Source: Sugiyamaella lignohabitans (taxonomy: Eukaryota > Ascomycota > Dipodascomycetes > Dipodascales > Trichomonascaceae). Taken from it: a stretch of DNA of 64,000 nt. The notes under the pieces were generated by a model. That model did not search any database, had not been told where the DNA came from, and saw nothing but the letters and a program-made list of their open reading frames with translations. Positions within the stretch are counted from its first letter, which is position 1, and each line of letters opens with the position of its first letter. The translations under genes were made by a program, and so were the position numbers. Below, one piece after another: positions 33,885-43,956 of this stretch. Location: NCBI RefSeq assembly GCF_001640025.1, contig NC_031673.1, positions 744,001 through 808,000 on the forward strand, in the 5' to 3' direction.

Positions 33885-35723
33885 ATGATGGCGAAACATA
33901 GTAGGTTTTTGACTGCGTGTGTGTCGTGCAGAAAGCTCAAGAGGAAGTGTGATTATATGAAACTGGGCCATGGCCCGTGCTCGAATTGTGTGGTCAGGAA
34001 GAAGGCTCATCAGTGCACTTTGAGAGATGATGATGAGGAAGAGCCTTCACCTGTAAATACTTCTCTTGTAAACAGTGAAATCGCTGGTTATGGTACTCAT
34101 AGACCGGATCAGGAACTGGATCCGCAAGAGCAGAGTAATAATAATAATAATAGGTCCGGTGGGCTGTCGTTAGCATCACCTCCGGCAACTGATTCGTCTC
34201 CGTCGTCGCCGGATTTGTTTACTAATTACGGACCGGTCCATTCCAGGATCACGTCGAAACTGCTGGCTTCGTGTGTGGTCAAGTTTTTCCAGAACCCGGA
34301 ATGGAGCTTTTTTTTGGACGAGAGTACGCTTATGAATGCAGTCATAGAACGTCAGATAGCTCGTGATAGAGACTCGATCTCGCTTTTATATATCGTTAGT
34401 GCTTGTGTGATTATCAGACGAGGGGTTCAAGTATCGGAAGCTTCTGGATATAAAGGAAGCAGAAAAGTGCTCACTGAACAGTTATTCGATGCTCATATCA
34501 AGTCTAGTGAAGGTGCTACCAAACACAATATCATCACTTTACAATCAATAATTCTGCGATCTCATTATTATCTCCACAATGAACAGAATGAGCTAGCGTG
34601 GGATGCTCTTTATAAAGCAATTAGCATCTACAATGCTCTCAGTGCACGTCCATCTAACACTGCGAACAGTGTAAGAAACCAGTTCAATTACGATTCTGAC
34701 AGACAGAGAGCCAAGTTCGATCAGGCTTGGACCGCTCTAGCGTATCTCGAAACTACTCTTTGTACACTGACCAATCGTCGGAGTACTTTATTAGTACTTT
34801 CACAGCTGTCAGCCAGTTTACCATCATTCAAATACGATTTCAAACTCGATCGAAGACTGAAAACGTTATGGTTCTCAAGAGAAGCTCAATTGATTGTTGA
34901 AAGTACAGAAGCTCCTAATATCATCAGAAATCGCTTTTTTGCCATTGAAAAGGACATTATAGAGTATATCAAGGTTGTAGATGATCAGGAGGGCAAGCTG
35001 CTGCCATACGGACAACTCCCTTTATACGGATGTCTCATCAAACTATGCACCCAGAGCGCACTCAATCTTCTCAGAGAAGAAGCTGCTGCCACTGCTGCTG
35101 TAGATGCTGTCTCAATTGATACCGATGTGTCAGCAGCCGGAGCGCAGACCGAACTGCTTGCTTTGACAGCTCTCAGAACCGAGATCATGAACCGATTACA
35201 CACTTACGGCACGCAATTCAACATTCATCTCGAAGCACTATCACTATACGCACCGCCACCTGTGCTAGGATCTGCTCCATTTCTGGCCATGTGGGTTTTC
35301 CAGACGCTGACGTGTGTATGGATCATGGCTGCCATGGAGGAGCGATGTAATATGACAGATCCTGAAAACTTCCTGGCCGTTCGAACCAAACTCGCCCAAA
35401 CGCTGGAAAACATCCGCGACGACAAAAGTATCTGTAAACGGACCACCATCCTGTTCAACGGAATCGACGTTCTGTCGCACCTCAAACTGGACGAGCACAA
35501 CAAATACAACGTCATGATCCCCATACAGCTCCAAGAAGGCATCTCCTCAGTCTCCCGAGCATGGGACGACGAGCGCCAGCGCATCAGAGAAGAAGAAGAG
35601 GCCTGGAGCAACTTCCAACCCCTCCTTGACGACAACAAATTCTGGTCGACCCTCACCGCCCAAGCCGAATTCGACTACTCCATGGGCACGCTAGAGACGG
35701 ACGACTGGTTCAAAGTCACGTAA
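33885..35723 (+). CDS. Zn2Cys6 fungal transcription factor
   Basis: 612 aa if translation starts at the tandem ATG ATG at 33885/33888 (MMAKHSRFLTACVSCRKLKRKC). The binuclear cluster is Cys-X2-Cys-X6-Cys-X9-Cys-X2-Cys-X8-Cys at the very N-terminus. A Glu/Asp- and Asn-rich linker follows, then a long helical region typical of the fungal-specific regulatory domain (SLLYIVSACVIIRRG, LRSHYYLHNEQNELAWDALY). The specific target pathway is not recognisable. The open frame continues upstream through a double-hairpin unit to 33666, with an additional in-frame ATG reading MKQRKFRTGY near 33798, so the exact start is uncertain; an upstream intron is also possible. It is convergent with SMY2. Confidence 0.85.
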   Translation: MMAKHSRFLTACVSCRKLKRKCDYMKLGHGPCSNCVVRKKAHQCTLRDDDEEEPSPVNTSLVNSEIAGYGTHRPDQELDPQEQSNNNNNRSGGLSLASPPATDSSPSSPDLFTNYGPVHSRITSKLLASCVVKFFQNPEWSFFLDESTLMNAVIERQIARDRDSISLLYIVSACVIIRRGVQVSEASGYKGSRKVLTEQLFDAHIKSSEGATKHNIITLQSIILRSHYYLHNEQNELAWDALYKAISIYNALSARPSNTANSVRNQFNYDSDRQRAKFDQAWTALAYLETTLCTLTNRRSTLLVLSQLSASLPSFKYDFKLDRRLKTLWFSREAQLIVESTEAPNIIRNRFFAIEKDIIEYIKVVDDQEGKLLPYGQLPLYGCLIKLCTQSALNLLREEAAATAAVDAVSIDTDVSAAGAQTELLALTALRTEIMNRLHTYGTQFNIHLEALSLYAPPPVLGSAPFLAMWVFQTLTCVWIMAAMEERCNMTDPENFLAVRTKLAQTLENIRDDKSICKRTTILFNGIDVLSHLKLDEHNKYNVMIPIQLQEGISSVSRAWDDERQRIREEEEAWSNFQPLLDDNKFWSTLTAQAEFDYSMGTLETDDWFKVT

Positions 35724-35738
35724 TCCGGGGTGGGGACC

Positions 35739-36126
35739 TGCCTCCGGCGGCTGGGGCTCCGCCCCAGACCCCGCTGCTCCTCTCGCTTCGCTCGAGTCGG
35801 GTGTCGGGGGTCCCGGCTTTGTTGGGGTATCGAGATATGTTCACAGAGGACGGCCTATTTAGCGTATTTTTAACTTATTTTGATTTCATAATTGCATTTC
35901 CTGGATTGACCATGGTTTATCTTCGAGCTATCCGTTCGATGTTAGATATCAATAGCTACTGTATGAGCTGTTGATAGAAGAGGCTGGTATTCTGTAAATC
36001 GATTGAAATAATTTTCCATCAGGAAATATCATCGGACAACTTCGCACTCCTGGGACGTCGACGCCCGACTCGAGCGAAGCGAGAGGAGCAGCGGGGTCTG
36101 GGGCGGAGCCCCAGCCGCCGGAGGCA
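35739..36126. repeat. Two double-hairpin units framing a convergent gap
   Basis: Plus unit 35739-35799 starts 16 bp after the Zn2Cys6 gene stop; minus unit 36067-36126 ends 70 bp before the SMY2 stop. Both have tail 1; the spacer is 267 bp of AT-rich sequence. The minus unit is preceded by GGGACGTCGACGCCC, a relic of the core. Confidence 0.92.
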
Positions 36127-36195
36127 GTCAGAGGGATAGGTTCATATATATACAATTGAGATATAGTGAGAATGCAAGTTTTGGGGCCGACAGGG

Positions 36196-39100
36196 TTAGA
36201 ACTGGTCGGCGCGTTTGTTTTTCTTTTTGACGACCTTGAACGCCGGGTTCCAGCCGTCGTTTTCGACGGGTTTGGGTGGTGCGGTCGCGTTGCGTTGGAG
36301 GACGTCGCTCCAGGTTTCGCCGGATTTCTCTTTGTCGGCGACATTGCGCTTTTTGAGGAACTCGTCGGCGAAACGGCGGCCGTCCATGGTGGACGAGTTG
36401 GAGTAGATGGTCTCGGCAATGATCTCTTTCGAGTCGGGTGTCGCTGGAAGAGACAGGAGAATCGAAAGAAGCTCGGTTTGGTTGATTCCGGCGTTGAGAT
36501 CTTGGAGTGCTCCTTTACACCATTGGAGGAACTCGTCAGAGGCAGTTAGAACTCTGGGGGCAGTAGGAACAGGAGCAGCAGCGGGTCGCAAGGTCGTGGA
36601 GGAGATGGCTCGCTTAAGAGGAGAAGATCCTCCAGCAGCAATAGAAGCAGCAACACCGGTAGTGGCTGGGGATGAGACTTTTCTTCCACCGGGTCCAACA
36701 GTGGTCCAGGCAGGAGCTCCAGTTGACGACAGACCAGTGGCCAAACTCGAACTAGTAGCAGAAGAGACACCAGGTCTAACAGAAGAAGGAGCACCGGGAG
36801 TCACGATTTCAGCATACTTTTTCCCAAATGGAAGCGATGCTGCAATGGGAGAAATAGTAGGTGTAGCACCAGAGGCTCCGGTAGGAACTCCAGTAGAAGC
36901 AGTGGTTCCGGCAATGGGCGAAGAAATGGTTTGTGCTTGTGCTTGAGCAAGAGCCTGAGCCTTCTTTTTGGCGGCAGCAGCAGCAGCTAACTCCTCTTCT
37001 CTTTGAATCTCAGCCAGGGTCTTCTTAGGAGAAGCAGCAGAGTTCATGGAACTGGCCCATTTAGCCCCAGATGGCAATATAGGGCCTGAGGTAGAAGATG
37101 ATGAGACACCACCAGCAAGTCTGGCAGCCAAAAGCTGTTGTTGGACAAGTTCTTGTTGTTTAGCAGTCTGTTTGGCACGCTCACTGGCTTCTAATTCTTG
37201 GATCTCCTTCAAGGAAAGTGCCTTGGGTTTAGTGTCTTTCTTGGCCCAAGGTGCTAGAGCAGGGGCTGCAGTAGCGGTAGGAGATGTAGTAGTTGACAAA
37301 GTGAGGGTGTGTCCATGACCAGTGCTACCAGTAGAGGCTACAGTAGAAGTAGCAGCATGGGTTGAGTTGGATCCAGAAGTTACAGGAGTGGACTCAACAC
37401 TGGAAGTTGCAGTTTTAGTGGTTTGGTCAGCAGAATCATCATCAGTAGAAGCAGTGGGTTCAGAATGTTCTTGCTTATTGTTGGCCTTTTCAGCCCTTTC
37501 AGCAGCAGCAGCAGCAACTGCAGCAGCGGCAGCAGATTGTAACTCGGCTTTAGCTTTCTTCTTGGCTTTCTTGATCTCAGCTTTAGTGAGCTCTCGCTTG
37601 GATTCACTATTGTCTTCTGATTTAGTAGAAGAAGCACCGGTCGAGGTCTCTTCAGAAACAGGTTCAGCCTGAGTTTGAGCCTTAATATCGTCGTTCAGTG
37701 AAAGATTTTCAGCGTTATTGATAATATCAGCAACAGAACCTGAAGAACTGAGATCTCTCTGAACAGAATCAAGACCCTTCCAAAGAGATTGACCAAGTGG
37801 ACCAGATGAAGGCTCCTGGACAGGACTTCCCACTGCACTGTTAGCTACACTAGCAGCAGTAGCAGCAGCTGCAGAGGTGTCTTGAGATGAATGAGACAAA
37901 ACAGGAGCCAATTGTGAGTGAAGAGGTTGATCTTGGAAGAAATTTGACTGAGAATGAGTGGCTGGTTGGTGAACTGGTTGAATAGGTTGTCCCCAAGGAG
38001 AAATAGGAGACATAGGACCAGGTGAGACGACTGGAGAACCAGAAGCACCCCAGGCACTAGGGATTACAGGAGCAGCACCGCCAAATTGTTGGTGTTGGTT
38101 AGGAAGTTGAAGAGGTTGTTGAGCTTGATGGTGATGTTGACGGAATACATCTCTTTGAAGATCGTCAAAATAAGGGATTCCATGACCAAAAGGTGAAGGT
38201 TGTTGCTGTTGTTGGCCAAATGGAGGTGGTAATGATGGAGGAAGAACAGGAGGTAAAGGTACTCTAAAAGGTTCAGTGAAGTTGCCAATCTTGAGCTTGA
38301 AATCGTGAAGAGTGATATAATCAGTCTCACCAATTCGTTTAATCAATAAATCTTCTTTCAACCAGTTTCCAGTATACCAATCGTGCATCAACTTTCCAGA
38401 AAATGGACCCTGCTCAACTCCAGATGGGTCTTTATATACCCACTGAACGTTTTCAGGCAAAATAAGAGGAGGATTAGGTTGAGGAGATGGGATGCCAGGA
38501 GGTGGGGTGGCAGCCATAGCAGCATTGGATAACGGAGTACCAACACGCTTAATAGGAGAACTGAAAAAGTCCGAGGCAGTACTCCCGCCAGCAACAGCAC
38601 TGGCAGTAGGAGTGGATCCTGGTTTCGAAATTCCCAGAAGATTAGTACCACTTCCAATACGACTTAAAGCGGTATCAGAAGGATGACTCGACAGGTCATT
38701 GCGAGCGGATGAAGGAGTGATGGAAAAGTTTCCAAAAGGACTCCAGCTGTCACTGGCAATTGAAGCAGGGAGGATATTTGATGCAATAGAGGTGGTTGGA
38801 GCTGGTGCTTGAGGCTGGTTCTGAGCCACTTGTCCACCGGAATCGGATCGAGCACCAGAGGATACAAGAGAACTGAAGAAAGCGTCGTCAGCAACTTTCG
38901 AACTAGCACTATTGATAGTATCCATGAGTCTGCTGCCGTTACCAGTACCACCAGATCTGAGTCCAGTCTCAGTAGTAGCAGCACCACCAGCACCAGTAAC
39001 AGATGTTAAGCTGACTCCACCAGATTTACGACCGATATCATCTACAGTAGTACCAGTACCAGTACCAGTACCAGAACCCTGAGAACTTCCATGACCAGTA

Positions 39101-40647
39101 CCATGAGATGAACCGTGAACATGAGCGTTTCTGTCGTCGCCATCGCGATAAGGCCGCTGCTTGGGAGGAGTATCATAGTTCACCGGCATATTAGTCATAT
39201 TGGAATAGTACAAATCATTGGGGTTTTTGTATCGACCAAATGGAGTAAACAGTTTAGATCCTCCGCCAACTCCACCACCATTGTTGTTGTTATTATTAGT
39301 GTTATTATTTCCATGATGATATCGATTATGATAGCCTCGCTGTTGACCATTATTGCCAATATTAGTGTTGAAACTGGTATTAGTAGTGATAGTATTAGCA
39401 GAGCCAGAGCCAGAAGCAGGAGCAGATGCTGGATCCGAGTTTTCAGTCAATTCAGTCACAGCGATCCGTTTTGATTCTCGAAACTCTTTCGAGTTCTTGA
39501 TCCTGTCCCAGATGGCTAGCATCTCTTTCGACGAGTATTTTTTCGCACCAGCATTCGCACGTAGCACCACTGGCTCTGATTTGGGACCATTCGAGCTGCT
39601 ACCAGATCCAGAAGCTCCAGCAGCTCCAGCAGCAGAGTCACTAGCACCTGCTGTAACACCTTGAACCGAATCTTCTAACGAAACAGCGACTCTAGTACCA
39701 CCAACCTTGTATGGAACAGAACCAGCTAACCCAGACCCGGTGATGGCACCAAGTCCTGTTACTGGTGAACTGATATTTCCAGTACTGAGTCCACTATTCG
39801 CATGAGTATTAGTAGTAGTAGCAGTAGTAGTAGAAGTCGAACCGACTCTTTTTCCAGATAAACTGGACTGACTCGTAGCATCCGAGTCGTCACCAGAACT
39901 GGATTTCCGCATTCCAAACAGGCCAGACCCACCAGCAGCAGCACTAATAGCGAATACACCGCCACCAGCAGCACTGTTGTTGATATCTGAAATGCCACTG
40001 GCACCTGAATTCCTTCCAGCTCCAGCACCAGAAGCAGCACCAGCAGAACCAGAAGCAGTAGCAGAACCAGCAGAAGAAGTTACCGAGGGGCTGACATTAG
40101 TCCCAGAAGTCTTTCTTTTCAGAGCAGACGCGGCAGCAGCAAACGATGGGCCACTCGCCGAGCTGGCACCTGCTAACCCTGGTCCAGCAGCAGCCACACC
40201 TCCTCCATTGCTGCTGTTACTACTACCACTTGCGATGCTATTAGCACTACTGGCCGCACCAGCGGCGATTCCCGACCATGGAAGCTTGACTTTTTCAGGC
40301 CCATTCGGCGAGTTATTATTCCCATTAGCGGTTTTATCGTCCTTCAGGACCTTAGAAGACCCCGACTTCAGACGAGTCCTGATCCCCGTTAGTTCCACGA
40401 ACAGGCGTGCCTCCGGCGGCTGGGGCTGTGCCCCAGACCCCCCGGCTCCTCTCGCTTCGCTCGAGTCGATTCCGTCGACAAACCCCACCAACTCCTGCGA
40501 AGCAGGAGCAACCAGGGTCTGGGGCGGAGCCCCAGCCGCCGGAGGCAGACCTCCCCCTGAGGATGATCTGGCCACCAGCGGAGCCAAACAGCATTGGCTG
40601 GATACGTACCATTCGGGTCCGAGTGACAGAGCGGACGATTTGGACAT
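36196..40647 (-). CDS. SMY2: GYF-domain protein (SMY2/SYH1 type)
   Basis: Exons 40610-40647 and 36196-40378, about 1406 aa. Proteins of this family bind proline-rich ligands and act in COPII traffic, mRNA repression and ribosome quality control. Exon 1 encodes MSKSSALSLGPEW and splices (GTACGT to AACTAACGGGGATCAG) to TRLKSGSSK, restoring the family LGPEW segment. The GYF domain lies near residues 655-715 (VQWVYKDPSGVEQGPFSG, HDWYTGNWL). The rest is long low-complexity Ser/Gly/Ala/Asn sequence. A helical Ala/Lys/Glu region follows near 1010-1080, and there is a C-terminal conserved block (FLQWCKGALQDLNAGINQTE). Unspliced reading through the 231-nt intron is also open, which would hide the exon structure. 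Confidence 0.9.
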   Translation of the reverse strand: MSKSSALSLGPEWYVSSQCCLAPLVARSSSGGGLPPAAGAPPQTLVAPASQELVGFVDGIDSSEARGAGGSGAQPQPPEARLFVELTGIRTRLKSGSSKVLKDDKTANGNNNSPNGPEKVKLPWSGIAAGAASSANSIASGSSNSSNGGGVAAAGPGLAGASSASGPSFAAAASALKRKTSGTNVSPSVTSSAGSATASGSAGAASGAGAGRNSGASGISDINNSAAGGGVFAISAAAGGSGLFGMRKSSSGDDSDATSQSSLSGKRVGSTSTTTATTTNTHANSGLSTGNISSPVTGLGAITGSGLAGSVPYKVGGTRVAVSLEDSVQGVTAGASDSAAGAAGASGSGSSSNGPKSEPVVLRANAGAKKYSSKEMLAIWDRIKNSKEFRESKRIAVTELTENSDPASAPASGSGSANTITTNTSFNTNIGNNGQQRGYHNRYHHGNNNTNNNNNNGGGVGGGSKLFTPFGRYKNPNDLYYSNMTNMPVNYDTPPKQRPYRDGDDRNAHVHGSSHGTGHGSSQGSGTGTGTGTTVDDIGRKSGGVSLTSVTGAGGAATTETGLRSGGTGNGSRLMDTINSASSKVADDAFFSSLVSSGARSDSGGQVAQNQPQAPAPTTSIASNILPASIASDSWSPFGNFSITPSSARNDLSSHPSDTALSRIGSGTNLLGISKPGSTPTASAVAGGSTASDFFSSPIKRVGTPLSNAAMAATPPPGIPSPQPNPPLILPENVQWVYKDPSGVEQGPFSGKLMHDWYTGNWLKEDLLIKRIGETDYITLHDFKLKIGNFTEPFRVPLPPVLPPSLPPPFGQQQQQPSPFGHGIPYFDDLQRDVFRQHHHQAQQPLQLPNQHQQFGGAAPVIPSAWGASGSPVVSPGPMSPISPWGQPIQPVHQPATHSQSNFFQDQPLHSQLAPVLSHSSQDTSAAAATAASVANSAVGSPVQEPSSGPLGQSLWKGLDSVQRDLSSSGSVADIINNAENLSLNDDIKAQTQAEPVSEETSTGASSTKSEDNSESKRELTKAEIKKAKKKAKAELQSAAAAAVAAAAAERAEKANNKQEHSEPTASTDDDSADQTTKTATSSVESTPVTSGSNSTHAATSTVASTGSTGHGHTLTLSTTTSPTATAAPALAPWAKKDTKPKALSLKEIQELEASERAKQTAKQQELVQQQLLAARLAGGVSSSSTSGPILPSGAKWASSMNSAASPKKTLAEIQREEELAAAAAAKKKAQALAQAQAQTISSPIAGTTASTGVPTGASGATPTISPIAASLPFGKKYAEIVTPGAPSSVRPGVSSATSSSLATGLSSTGAPAWTTVGPGGRKVSSPATTGVAASIAAGGSSPLKRAISSTTLRPAAAPVPTAPRVLTASDEFLQWCKGALQDLNAGINQTELLSILLSLPATPDSKEIIAETIYSNSSTMDGRRFADEFLKKRNVADKEKSGETWSDVLQRNATAPPKPVENDGWNPAFKVVKKKNKRADQF
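40408..40547. repeat. GC-rich double-hairpin pair in the SMY2 intron
   Basis: Plus unit 40408-40468 (tail 1), 23-nt core containing CGTCGAC, minus unit 40492-40547 (tail 2). It fills 60% of the intron. Confidence 0.95.
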
Positions 40648-41370
40648 TGTTTTTCGGTTGCGGTGCGTATGGGGTGGTGAAGAAGGGAGAGCAGCAGCAA
40701 CAGCAGCGAATGACGTCGACAGTCGGTGGTTCGTTCGTTGGTCGAGGGTGAGTCAATGCGTATTAGGATCCGCTTTTAGGCCAGGCAGATCGGTCGAATG
40801 TGTTCACAAGGGTCGTTACAGTTGATTTCAGATGAGGTTGAGCCGGGTTCAGGTCGGGTGTTGCAGTCGACACTGGGTGTAGTTTGGCGTATGGTTAATA
40901 TCGGGTTCTGATTTCTGAAAAAATCGTCGTAGCTTTTCCGGAGTAGTTTGGCGACCGTTCAACATTTTTTTAGCTGCCTGCAGCGTGCATGTCACCTGAC
41001 CCCTCTCCAGTTGGGACTTCTGGCGGGGGATGGGGTGGGGTGGGGGTGTGCCTCCGGCGGCTGGGGCTCCGCCCCAGACCCTGGTTGCTCCTGCTTCGCA
41101 GGAGTTGGAGGGGGGTGTGGGGTTCATGGGGGGAGGGGGGGAGGAGGAGAAGGAGAAGGGGGGAGTCGACTCGAGCGGAGCGAGAGGAGCCACGGGGTCT
41201 GGGGCAGAGCCCCAGCCGCCGGAGGCACGGCGTGCACCCCCTGAGTCAGCCGCACGGGTGGTGCATGGCGCTGGTGGTGAAGTGAGGGAGCGATCTGAGG
41301 TCGCCAGTGAACAGAGCTGACGAAAGATTGATAGAAGGACAGCCATTCCAGGTGGCGAGTCAATTGAAGT
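40648..41370. other. Divergent promoter, SMY2 and SAD1
   Basis: 723 bp. It carries a double-hairpin pair at 41049-41227; otherwise no gene is seen. Confidence 0.6.
41049..41227. repeat. GC-rich double-hairpin pair, G-rich core
   Basis: Plus unit 41049-41104 (tail 2) and minus unit 41168-41227 (tail 1) separated by 63 bp of purine-rich sequence (GGGGGAGGAG type), apparently an expansion of the core. It is flanked on the right by CACCCCCTGAG, a subterminal motif seen at other copies. Confidence 0.93.
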
Positions 41371-43437
41371 ATGGGCAATGGAGACGAGACGAGAGCAGCA
41401 GACGAGGCGGCTCTGGTTGATACAGAGATCAGTGCGGTCGAGAGTGTAGAACAGAATGGGTCCGAGATCCAGCTGGAGCATGAGCATGAGCATCAGCATG
41501 AACATGAGCATGAGCATGAAATCAATAACAGCTTTGAAAAGGCTGGATCGGTGAAAGAAATTGAGAATGGAGACACGACAGAAATGAGAACACGAAAACG
41601 ACGACTGAACGAAGAAAAAAATGACGACGATGAAAACGAGACGATACATACGAACGGCAGTGTGCCTGGCACGTCGACGCCCGACTCGAGCGAAGCGAGA
41701 GGAGCCGTGGGGTCTGGGGCGAAGCCCCAGCCACCGGAGGTACGTAGGCACCCCAGCAATAGCCAGTCGAAAATAGAAGAAGAACAAAAAGAAGAAGAAG
41801 AAGAAGAGGAGGGGGTATGGCCGGTGCGGCCAGTGAGACAGGTGCAGGAACCGTCGAGTTCGATGTTGTATCTGGATACAGTGGACAGGTCGCGGTTGGA
41901 TTTCGATTTCGAGAAGATCTGTTCGGTTTCGCTGTCGGTGGTGAATGTGTATGCTTGTTTGTGTTGTGGGAAGTATTTTCAGGGCCGTGGTAAGAGTTCG
42001 TATGCGTTTGTGCACAGTGTGGATGTCGACCATCATGTGTTTATAAATCTGCAGACTCTGAAGATATATGTGTTGCCAGAGGGTTACGAGGTTAAAACGA
42101 CGGCTCTGGATGATATTAAATATGTGATAGACCCGTGGTATACGGCAGATGAGATTAAGAGTCTGGATACAGTGGCTCTGAACAGCTCGTTTGACCTCAC
42201 TCATAAGCAGTATTATCCGGGTTATATTGGCATTAACAATATTAAAGCAAATGATTATGCGAATGTGGTGATCCAGATCTTAAGTCATGTTAGTCCGGTT
42301 CGAGACTTTTTCCTTACTCTTGGTCAGGGTCGTGCGACGGGCAGTAGTCAGAGTAATGGATCATCAGCGAGTATAAGTATGGCGAATAGTATGGCGAATA
42401 GTACGAATGGAACTAGTCAGGCAGGGTCATCCGAGCTGGCAAGTAGACTGTCGACTCTGATTCGCAAGATTTGGAATCCTCGTGCGTTTAGAGCACATGT
42501 ATCACCTCATGAACTGCTCCAGAGCGTGTCATCAGCGTCTAAAAAGCAGTTCACATCGACGCAGCAGTCAGATCCGTTTTTATTTTTCACCTGGCTTCTC
42601 AACCGACTGACCGCTGAACTGACAGTCGGACCAACTAATACCCGTTTTAGTCGTGACAGCAGTCCTGGAACACCCACTGCAGCTATCACTACAGCAGTAT
42701 CCACCACCACCACAAAAGACCAACAACCAGTTAAAAAGAAACTCAAACCTACATCAACTCGCTCTAGCAAACCCATTAAACCACGAGGAATCATTCAAAA
42801 GACGTTCCAAGGCACTCTGTTAGTAGAACAGCAGCAACTTCCACGAACACTGCCATCTGGAGCATCCGCCGACACATTCCTACCAAACGAGCCAATAAAA
42901 ACAACTGAAACCCCATTTTTATGTCTGACATTAGACCTGCCACCCATTCCCCTGTTCAAAGAAAGCACTCAAGACGGAGCTCCTGTGATCCCGCAAGTGA
43001 CGCTGAAATCACTGCTAAACAAATACAACGGCACCACTGTAACCACTGACGAGATCACTAAAACAATGAAAAAGTATAAACTCACCAGAGTGCCCGAGTT
43101 TCTCGTCTTGCGAATCAAACGGATCACCCGCAATCTCCTTGGCGACGCCGACGAACGCAATCCCACCGTCGTCAGCTTCTCACCAACAAACCTCGATATG
43201 GCCCCCTACCTCACATCCTCTTCTACCACATCCCCCTCCTCCACACGATACAACCTCATAGCCAACGTCGTGTGCGAATGGGACGGAAACACACCCCGCT
43301 GGAAAATCCAGCTCCTCGACAAATCGCGCGACCGCTGGCTTCAAATCGAAAACCTGCTCGTCGAGCCCATCCAGCGCGAGCTCCTCTTCCTCAGCGAGTC
43401 CCACCTCCAAATCTGGCAGCGCCAGTCTCCCCTGTAA
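41371..43437 (+). CDS. SAD1: SAD1, tri-snRNP splicing factor (USP39 family)
   Basis: 688 aa, longer than yeast Sad1 (448) or human USP39 (565). Sad1 is a catalytically dead ubiquitin-protease-like protein needed for U4/U6.U5 tri-snRNP stability and splicing. The zinc-finger UBP segment is clear (NVYACLCCGKYFQGRGKSS, AFVHSVDVDHHVFINLQT) and is followed by the USP core start GYIGINNIKANDYANVVIQ. The C-terminal USP part includes RVPEFLVLRIKRITRN. The N-terminal ~170 residues are charged and disordered, with a Glu-His repeat (GAGCAT units near 41475-41520) and an in-frame copy of the GC-rich element at 41683-41742. Low-complexity insertions interrupt the USP fold. Confidence 0.93.
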   Translation: MGNGDETRAADEAALVDTEISAVESVEQNGSEIQLEHEHEHQHEHEHEHEINNSFEKAGSVKEIENGDTTEMRTRKRRLNEEKNDDDENETIHTNGSVPGTSTPDSSEARGAVGSGAKPQPPEVRRHPSNSQSKIEEEQKEEEEEEEGVWPVRPVRQVQEPSSSMLYLDTVDRSRLDFDFEKICSVSLSVVNVYACLCCGKYFQGRGKSSYAFVHSVDVDHHVFINLQTLKIYVLPEGYEVKTTALDDIKYVIDPWYTADEIKSLDTVALNSSFDLTHKQYYPGYIGINNIKANDYANVVIQILSHVSPVRDFFLTLGQGRATGSSQSNGSSASISMANSMANSTNGTSQAGSSELASRLSTLIRKIWNPRAFRAHVSPHELLQSVSSASKKQFTSTQQSDPFLFFTWLLNRLTAELTVGPTNTRFSRDSSPGTPTAAITTAVSTTTTKDQQPVKKKLKPTSTRSSKPIKPRGIIQKTFQGTLLVEQQQLPRTLPSGASADTFLPNEPIKTTETPFLCLTLDLPPIPLFKESTQDGAPVIPQVTLKSLLNKYNGTTVTTDEITKTMKKYKLTRVPEFLVLRIKRITRNLLGDADERNPTVVSFSPTNLDMAPYLTSSSTTSPSSTRYNLIANVVCEWDGNTPRWKIQLLDKSRDRWLQIENLLVEPIQRELLFLSESHLQIWQRQSPL
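41683..41742 (-). repeat. GC-rich double-hairpin unit inside the SAD1 coding region
   Basis: Minus unit with tail 1, preceded by a core relic (ACGTCGACGCC at 41672-41682). It is read in the SAD1 frame as [20 protein letters not shown] without a stop. Substitutions in the head (CACCGGAGGTA) distinguish it from other copies. No donor and CTAAC-AG acceptor flank it, so it appears to be translated. Confidence 0.88.
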
Positions 43438-43472
43438 ATACACCTCTTCCCCTGTAAACCCGGATTGGGGTC

Positions 43473-43600
43473 TGCCTCCGGCGGCCGGGCGCTGCCCGGA
43501 CCCGTTGTGCTCGCTTCGCGAGCGATAAAACGCTTGGATGGGGGTCTGCCTCCGGCGGCCGGGCGCTGCCCGGACCCGTTTGTGCTCGCTTCGCGAGCGA
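43473..43600 (+). repeat. Two tandem double-hairpin units, subfamily B
   Basis: Plus units 43473-43524 and 43547-43600. The head hairpin is CCGGGCGCTGCCCGG and the tail hairpin GCTCGCTTCGCGAGC. Both stems differ from subfamily A on both strands of the stem. Confidence 0.93.
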
Positions 43601-43956
43601 CTGGGGGCGACCAGAATGTCCAAAACCGGGTTGTGACTTGACTCTGGGATTATTCTCTTGTTAATTTTACTCCTATGAAGCTTGCGTTTATGCTGGTGAG
43701 AACAACATCAGCCCGTCTGGAAACCAGCTCAGTAAGCTCACGAATGGACCGGGCTGTAGAAGTCCATAACAGAGTCCGTGAATACAAGAAAATGGCAAGT
43801 GGAATCTTTGATCTATTATTTTCGTGAAACGAGAGACAGGAGCCTTCTGAAAACTGAGTCTTCCCGTGGACTCGAGCAGTTGTACTAGCTTAGTGAGCGA
43901 CTGGGACCACCAGAATCTTCAGGAAACAGAATTAAAAGCTCTATTCAGTCCCCCAT

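Noticed and set aside
36407..37672. Several plus-strand frames of 80-180 codons inside SMY2
   Set aside because: Shadows of the Ala/Gly/Ser-rich SMY2 coding sequence on the other strand.
40849..42204. 451-codon minus-strand frame
   Set aside because: Antisense to SAD1, whose zinc-finger UBP domain is clearly coded on the plus strand; the antisense peptide is low-complexity.
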